From Fidelibacterota bacterium (GTDB lineage: Bacteria > Marinisomatota > Marinisomatia > Marinisomatales > TCS56), in assembly GCA_030634675.1 (NCBI GenBank), contig DAOWAH010000041.1:1-9677 (forward strand): a stretch of DNA of 9,677 nt, in the 5' to 3' direction. Positions 6,253 through 9,677 of this stretch are shown here, piece by piece (within the stretch, counting starts at the first letter, position 1; every line of letters begins with the position of its first letter). The position numbers and the translations under genes were made by a program. The notes under the pieces were generated by a model. It saw only the letters and a program-made list of their open reading frames with translations, had not been told where the DNA came from and ran no database searches.

Positions 6253-7223
6253 TGGCAACAATATTATTCTTTGCGGAACAATATAATGGTGAACTCAGAA
6301 AAACAGCCGGTGAACTGGCCACTGTTGCGCAGCGTCTGGCAACCAATACCGGTGGTAATGCTAGCGCTGTATTAATTGGTCCCGATTCCCGCAGTTGTGC
6401 AGAAGGTTTAGGTCAATTTGGGATTAAGCAAGCCACGATAATTACTGAGTCAAATCTAACGAATTATTCCACGACCGCTTATGCCCAGGCCGTGCATAAA
6501 CTGATTGATAAAATCAATCCGGATCTGGTATTGTTTACAGCCTCTGCAACCGGACGCGATTTGTCACCCGCTGTAGCCGGATTAGCCGGCAGTCGGGTTT
6601 ACACCGATTGTACTCAGATCGATTTTGAGGGATCCACGCTTAAGGTTCAACGCCCAGTTTTCGCCGGCAGGGCTTTGATGAATATTGCAGTTGACAATAA
6701 AATTACTTTTGTATCATTGCGTCCCAATAGTTATCCAATCAAAGAAAACGCTTGTACAATTTCAGTCGATGAATTTGACCCGGGATTGGATGAAGGAGCC
6801 TTCGCAGCCCGGGTAACTGAATTTAAAACGTCAGACGCAACTCGTCCTGAACTCACTGAAGCTGATATTATTGTATCTGGCGGACGAGGTGTAGGTGGCC
6901 CGGAAAAATTTTCCGTGATTGAAACGCTCGCCGATACCCTTGGGGCTGCTATCGGCGCCAGCCGCGCAGCAGTGGATGCCGGGTGGAGACCGCACAGCGA
7001 CCAGGTAGGACAAACCGGTAAAACAGTATCTCCCAAATTATATATCGCCTGCGGGATTTCAGGTGCAATTCAACATTTGGCAGGGATGTCTTCCAGTAAA
7101 ATTATAGTAGCCATCAATAAGGATGCCGAAGCGCCCATTTTTAAAACCGCTACTTACGGTATTGTTGGTGATTTATTTGCCGTAACCCCAGTACTGGATG
7201 CAGAGATAAAGAAAATCCTATGA
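6252..7223 (+). CDS. etfA: Electron transfer flavoprotein subunit alpha
   Basis: This is the 323-aa FAD-binding subunit of ETF. The N-terminal domain covers residues 1 to about 190, followed by the FAD domain: SGGRGVG (209-215), GASRAAVDAGW (235-245), QVGQTGKTVSP (251-261), then LYIACGISGAIQHLAG (263-278) running into KIIVAIN (283-289). The last two segments satisfy the full ETF-alpha signature. AINKDAEAPIF (287-297) and YGIVGDLF (302-309) complete the flavin pocket. One oddity is Thr301 where most homologues have Asp before the aromatic residue (ADYG). The ATG overlaps the etfB stop by one base, with AGGAGG at 6233-6238, 13 nt upstream. The stop overlaps the start of a 35-residue membrane ORF. 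Confidence 0.96.
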   Translation: MATILFFAEQYNGELRKTAGELATVAQRLATNTGGNASAVLIGPDSRSCAEGLGQFGIKQATIITESNLTNYSTTAYAQAVHKLIDKINPDLVLFTASATGRDLSPAVAGLAGSRVYTDCTQIDFEGSTLKVQRPVFAGRALMNIAVDNKITFVSLRPNSYPIKENACTISVDEFDPGLDEGAFAARVTEFKTSDATRPELTEADIIVSGGRGVGGPEKFSVIETLADTLGAAIGASRAAVDAGWRPHSDQVGQTGKTVSPKLYIACGISGAIQHLAGMSSSKIIVAINKDAEAPIFKTATYGIVGDLFAVTPVLDAEIKKIL

Positions 7224-7327
7224 TTACTATTATAGCATCAAATCTGCTGTTCATCTTTGGAATTATAGTTCTGATGTTGACTTTACGGCACTGGTGGACA
7301 AAATCAAAGGACGATTCGGTTAAATAA
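7220..7327 (+). CDS. 35-aa single-pass membrane microprotein coupled to etfA
   Basis: This short frame starts with ATG at 7220 and shares ATGA with the etfA stop. It encodes 35 residues: a hydrophobic segment at about 2-22 (IIASNLLFIFGIIVLMLTL), then RHWWTKSK and an acidic/basic tail ending at TAA 7325-7327. The positive residues after the helix predict a C-terminus inside the cell. The direct overlap with etfA, lack of internal stops and clean membrane-helix composition argue that it is translated. No strong Shine-Dalgarno is seen, so it would depend on coupling to etfA. A role in bringing ETF to a membrane partner is speculation. The alternative is a chance AT-rich reading frame. Confidence 0.55.
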   Translation: MITIIASNLLFIFGIIVLMLTLRHWWTKSKDDSVK

Positions 7328-7332
7328 AAAAA

Positions 7333-7396
7333 TAAGCAGGAAGCACCAAAACTGGGAGCGGGGGAAACAACCAGTTCTATATCGCTATCCTGCTTA
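7333..7396. other. Nested stem-loop after the etf operon, structured RNA or terminator
   Basis: TAAGCAGGA (7333-7341) pairs perfectly with TCCTGCTTA (7388-7396). Immediately inside, AGC (7342-7344) pairs with GCT (7384-7386) across a one-base bulge. An inner stem AACTGG (7350-7355) with CCAGTT (7371-7376) closes a 15-nt G-rich loop (7356-7370). On the plus strand no T run follows, so it is a weak terminator for etf. On the minus strand the outer stem is followed at once by six T residues, so it could stop leftward transcripts. I could not match it to a known riboswitch class. Confidence 0.5.
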
Positions 7397-7397
7397 A

Positions 7398-7433
7398 ATC
7401 TATTTGAAAATTAATTCAAATACGAAAATAGAT
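7398..7433. repeat. Second AT-rich inverted repeat adjoining the nested stem-loop
   Basis: ATCTATTT (7398-7405) is the exact inverse of AAATAGAT (7426-7433). Inside it TTTGAA (7403-7408) and TTCAAA (7415-7420) form a competing stem. It begins one base after the previous structure. The rest of 7434-7565 shows only small dyads (GAGT-TTTT-ACTC at 7446-7457, AATCGCGATT at 7472-7481) and no convincing promoter or ribosome site for the next gene. Confidence 0.4.
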
Positions 7434-7565
7434 CAAGATATTTATGAGTTTTTACTCTGAAAACTTTTCCCAATCGCGATTAGCACTCTTTAATTAGCCG
7501 GTTTGAGAGCAATTGTCATGGTCATGTTAATTCCATCCCGTAAATAATCTGCTTATATTCAACAT

Positions 7566-8174
7566 ATGATTGCAGGGCTTGATAGTATAGACCGTCTGAT
7601 TCTAATTTTTTTGAACCGGACATTAAGTAACACTGTTTTTGACTGGTTTATGCCTATCATAACCAACCAGGATTTGTGGCTCGTTCCGCTTATATTGGTT
7701 TGGTTCACTCTATTGATTAAGGGTGGTAAACGGGGACGTATCGCAGCAGTAATTCTGGTATTTACGATTGCAATGACTGATGTAGTTGCCGCTCAGATTA
7801 TTAAACCTTTCGTGGGACGTTTACGTCCTAGTCATGCAATTCCTGATATGATTAATTTATTAGTGGGACGAGGTGGAAAATATGGATTTGTTTCCAACCA
7901 TGCTGCCAATATGTTTGCCTCGGCAACAATCTTAGGGTATTTCTATAAACGCTGGCGGTCGTGGCTGTTTATTTTAGCCGGTGTGGTGGCTTTCAGCCGA
8001 GTGTATGTTGGGGTACATTACCCGGGTGACGTGCTTTTTGGAGCATTATTCGGCTACGGTGTAGCCTGGTTGTGGTTGACGTTATGGGTTATAGTAAAGA
8101 TGCGTGAGTTAAAGCGCGGACATACTTGGGTCTGGTATGCGGATGATCCGGACCCTGTTTTTACAGATGACTAA
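7566..8174 (+). CDS. PAP2-family membrane phosphatase
   Basis: This 202-aa integral membrane lipid phosphatase has an active site facing the periplasmic side. All three catalytic regions are present: C1 as KPFVGRLRP (Lys80 to Pro88, the Kx6RP motif), C2 as VSNHA (Ser110, His112) in place of the commoner PSGH, and C3 as SRVYVGVHYPGD (Ser144, Arg145, His151, Asp155). Hydrophobic segments at about 38-52, 58-78, 113-126, 132-146 and 157-178 fit the usual five or six helices. Substrates in the family include undecaprenyl diphosphate, phosphatidate-type lipids and lipid A phosphates; none can be chosen here. The start is ATG at 7566 without a visible Shine-Dalgarno. Its TAA overlaps the stop codon of the convergent DUF3467 gene. 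Confidence 0.9.
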   Translation: MIAGLDSIDRLILIFLNRTLSNTVFDWFMPIITNQDLWLVPLILVWFTLLIKGGKRGRIAAVILVFTIAMTDVVAAQIIKPFVGRLRPSHAIPDMINLLVGRGGKYGFVSNHAANMFASATILGYFYKRWRSWLFILAGVVAFSRVYVGVHYPGDVLFGALFGYGVAWLWLTLWVIVKMRELKRGHTWVWYADDPDPVFTDD

Positions 8175-8479
8175 TTAGGTAAAACGTTTTTCGGAGGTTT
8201 TACGCCAAATGGCGCTCCGGGACTTTTAATTTCTCCGTACTTTTCTTCAAATTTCCGGATATTATCTTGAAGGGCCATTAAATATGCTTTCACATGCGGC
8301 GGAGCCATAATGATACGGGAATGCACCTTAGCTTTAGCGACTCCTGGTAGGATGCGTGTAAAATCCATGACAAATTCAGCGGGAGAATGGGTAACTACTA
8401 CAAAATTGGCATATTCTCCACTGCTAATTTCCTGATCCAGCTCAATGGTAATCTGCTGCGACTTTTTTTTCTCTTCCAT
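8171..8479 (-). CDS. DUF3467 family protein
   Basis: This 102-aa soluble protein matches the DUF3467 pattern. It has a short charged N-terminus, then ITIELDQEISSGEYANFVVV (10-29), HSPAEFVMDF (31-40), RIIMAPPHVKAYLMAL (55-70), a helix DNIRKFEEKYGEI (72-84) and a Gly/Pro-rich tail. The molecular function of the family is not established. ATG at 8479 is chosen because GGTGAG stands 7 nt upstream and the family homology begins just after it; in-frame TTG at 8509 would add ten unrelated residues. It is the second gene of a pair with the zinc-ribbon gene, 26 bp downstream of that gene's stop, and shares its promoter. Its TAG stop overlaps the PAP2 stop, leaving no room for a terminator between the convergent genes. 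Confidence 0.85.
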   Translation of the reverse strand: MEEKKKSQQITIELDQEISSGEYANFVVVTHSPAEFVMDFTRILPGVAKAKVHSRIIMAPPHVKAYLMALQDNIRKFEEKYGEIKSPGAPFGVKPPKNVLPN

Positions 8480-8505
8480 TATATTACTCACCAAATTATT
8501 GAAGA

Positions 8506-8892
8506 TCAAAAACCTTCAAATTCTCGACGATTGAATTCTTCCCAGTCTTCCTCGATTCCTTCAAAATCATCATATCGAGGACCCTCCTCTTCGGGCTGTT
8601 GTCGGTCCATTTCATTTTCATATAAACTAAAATTATCCTTTTTGCGCTCAAACTCTGTGGGATCAACTTCATCTTCATCAGAAGGTTCCAAGCGTTCAAT
8701 ATCTTCGCTGTAAACTTCGGTATCAAAAAAATCAAGGTTTTCGACGATTCCATGGGTCATCAAATATTCTAAAAAATCTAAGTACTTCCTATCACGTAGG
8801 TCTGTTCTACAAACTGAGCAAATCAGCGACTCTTTAAGATCACCCTCTTCAAGTGTCGACTCACAAATGGGACATATTATACCTTCTAACAT
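8506..8892 (-). CDS. Small zinc-ribbon protein with acidic tail, unknown function
   Basis: This is a 128-aa protein I cannot assign to a named family. The N-terminus holds two CxxC knuckles, CPIC (7-10) and CSVC (25-28), separated by 14 residues, which fits a zinc ribbon. A short helical region follows (DRKYLDFLEYLMTHGIV, 34-50). The rest, residues 51-128, is strongly acidic, rich in Glu and Asp with few hydrophobics, ending EEDWEEFNRREFEGF, and is probably disordered. Such a layout is seen in proteins that contact nucleic-acid machinery or basic partners, but that is inference. The start is ATG at 8892 with AGGA 8 nt upstream. It is first in a two-gene unit with the DUF3467 gene. Confidence 0.75.
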   Translation of the reverse strand: MLEGIICPICESTLEEGDLKESLICSVCRTDLRDRKYLDFLEYLMTHGIVENLDFFDTEVYSEDIERLEPSDEDEVDPTEFERKKDNFSLYENEMDRQQPEEEGPRYDDFEGIEEDWEEFNRREFEGF

Positions 8893-8918
8893 AAATTTTT
8901 TCCTGAAAAATCGGGCGG

Positions 8919-8947
8919 AATATAACTGGAACGAGATAGTTCGTCAA
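8919..8947 (-). promoter_or_regulatory. Strong sigma70-like promoter for the zinc-ribbon/DUF3467 pair
   Basis: On the minus strand TTGACG (8947-8942) and TATATT (8924-8919) are spaced by exactly 17 bp, each matching consensus at 5 of 6 positions. Transcription would start near 8912, with a leader of about 20 nt containing the AGGA ribosome site. This is the clearest promoter in the window. Confidence 0.65.
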
Positions 8948-8967
8948 TAGTAATTATTGATATTGAC
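8943..8967. promoter_or_regulatory. Dyad overlapping the -35, operator-like
   Basis: GTCAATA (8943-8949) and TATTGAC (8961-8967) are perfect 7-bp inverted arms 11 bp apart. A second TATTGA copy (8955-8960) gives an alternative pairing with the left arm. The left arm covers the -35 element of the leftward promoter, so a bound protein would block or recruit polymerase. It also lies just after the stop of the upstream gene and could instead be a weak hairpin there. Confidence 0.4.
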
Positions 8968-8978
8968 AAAGATTTTTT

Positions 8979-9677
8979 TTAATCAATCAACCTATTTGCA
9001 TATAGAAATTTAAATAATGTGATCTGTGCTTCTGAAAATTGCTGGTTTCGGCGTTTCATAACCGTTTGAGCAGTTTCTATAAATTTATTAAATCTGTATT
9101 CCTGTGAATTCCCCTCCAGAAAAAATGTGAATGCCGGTAAACTATTGGTAAGGATCCCTGGGCTTATAATATTACAGACCGGACCAAGCGATGAACCGGT
9201 GTTGATATTTGTGCCGATCGCTGTTTTACAATGATCGCCCATAAAAACACCCACATGAAGGATCTGCGAATCAACTTTTTGCCCGTTTACTGAAACCGTC
9301 ACTGGTTGATAATTGTTTTTTAAATTGCTGTTATTCGTTCCAGCACCAAGATTGACCCATTCCCCTAAATAGGCATCTCCTAAAAATCCGTGATGGCTTT
9401 TATTGGTATACCCCTGAAAAATTGACCGGTTGATTTCACCTCCCAGATTGCATACCGGTCCAGCTACTGTCCCGGATCTGATATTGGCGTTAACTGAAAC
9501 CTGACAATTATGGCCAATATAAACCGGTCCTGCAATTGAGGCTCCAGCACCAACAACCACATTTTGCTCGATTATGACTGGCCCCAGCGACGCATCGATA
9601 CAAACGCCCGGTTTTATCAGGTCCAGGTTGTCAATATGGATTTGATCCGTATTTATGAGAAAAATATCATTACGACG
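8979..9677 (-). CDS. GlmU-like sugar nucleotidyltransferase/acetyltransferase, C-terminal part, cut by the window edge
   Basis: The frame is open to the last base, so the GTG at 9560 is internal. 232 residues are visible of a protein expected to be about 400 aa. Residues 20 to about 80 and 140-172 show the hexapeptide repeats of a left-handed beta helix (GPVIIEQNVVVGAG, GPVYIGHNCQVS). The diagnostic block is FQGYTNKSHHGFLGDAYLGE (87-106) followed by WVNLGAGTNNSNLKNNY (107-123). This closely resembles the alternative bacterial GlmU family (TIGR03991 type, common in Bacteroidetes and relatives), which joins a UDP-GlcNAc pyrophosphorylase domain to an acetyltransferase domain. The tail (FIETAQTVMKRR, 199-210) also fits. 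The nucleotidyltransferase half would lie beyond the window. The predicted role is UDP-GlcNAc or related sugar-nucleotide supply for envelope synthesis; other sugar specificities are possible. Confidence 0.85.
   Translation of the reverse strand, partial: RRNDIFLINTDQIHIDNLDLIKPGVCIDASLGPVIIEQNVVVGAGASIAGPVYIGHNCQVSVNANIRSGTVAGPVCNLGGEINRSIFQGYTNKSHHGFLGDAYLGEWVNLGAGTNNSNLKNNYQPVTVSVNGQKVDSQILHVGVFMGDHCKTAIGTNINTGSSLGPVCNIISPGILTNSLPAFTFFLEGNSQEYRFNKFIETAQTVMKRRNQQFSEAQITLFKFLYANRLID

Noticed and set aside
7333..7396. Known riboswitch or signal-recognition-particle RNA
   Set aside because: The GGAAGCA string recalls the SRP RNA tip, but the flanking conserved bases are missing, and no cobalamin, TPP, c-di-GMP or SAM consensus could be fitted by eye.
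8480..8509. TTG start giving a 112-aa DUF3467 protein
   Set aside because: The added residues are not family-like, and GGTGAG is placed correctly for the ATG at 8479.
8496..8753. 85-aa leftward frame within the zinc-ribbon gene
   Set aside because: It lies in another frame of a gene with a strong promoter, ribosome site and two CxxC motifs; the composition is a frame shadow of the acidic tail.
9558..9560. GTG as the start of the GlmU-like gene
   Set aside because: The frame continues to the window edge with recognisable beta-helix repeats.

Overview
The window is about 9.7 kb of ordinary dense bacterial chromosome, around 45% G+C by eye, with standard stop codons and a mix of ATG, GTG and TTG starts. 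No tRNA, rRNA, CRISPR array, transposase or integrase was seen. The best hint of ancestry is a two-domain GlmU-like sugar nucleotidyltransferase of the Bacteroidetes/FCB type at the right edge, together with a DUF3467 protein and a D-N-G-rich lipoprotein. These suggest an FCB-group relative (for example a Marinimicrobia, KSB1 or Calditrichaeota-like lineage). That placement is an inference with low to moderate confidence.

Layout from left to right. Positions 1-930 (+) hold the 3' three quarters of sufS (cysteine desulfurase for Fe-S assembly). Positions 940-1836 (-) hold a secreted lipoprotein with its own promoter. Positions 1973-2404 (+) hold a dCMP deaminase. Positions 2448-5290 (-) hold a three-gene leftward cluster, read as an N6-adenine DNA methyltransferase, a 178-aa protein of unknown family overlapping it by ATGA, and endonuclease V. 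The first two look like a small restriction-modification pair. The endonuclease V is a textbook DNA-repair enzyme that happens to sit downstream, or is co-transcribed.

Positions 5500-7327 (+) form the electron-transfer flavoprotein operon etfB-etfA, followed by a 35-aa single-pass membrane microprotein whose start overlaps the etfA stop. A promoter bracketed by a 13-bp inverted repeat precedes the operon. Positions 7328-7565 hold no gene but carry two adjacent, well-formed inverted repeats. Positions 7566-8174 (+) encode a PAP2 lipid phosphatase whose stop codon overlaps that of the convergent gene pair 8171-8892 (-). That pair encodes a zinc-ribbon/acidic protein and a DUF3467 protein behind a strong promoter with an operator-like dyad. 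Positions 8979-9677 (-) hold the C-terminal part of the GlmU-like enzyme.

Most genes are core metabolism or housekeeping. The parts least explained by known families are the 178-aa partner of the methyltransferase, the EtfA-coupled microprotein, the zinc-ribbon/DUF3467 pair, and the structured intergenic regions. No gene-free stretch exceeds 300 bases; the longest are 7328-7565 and 5291-5499, both described below.
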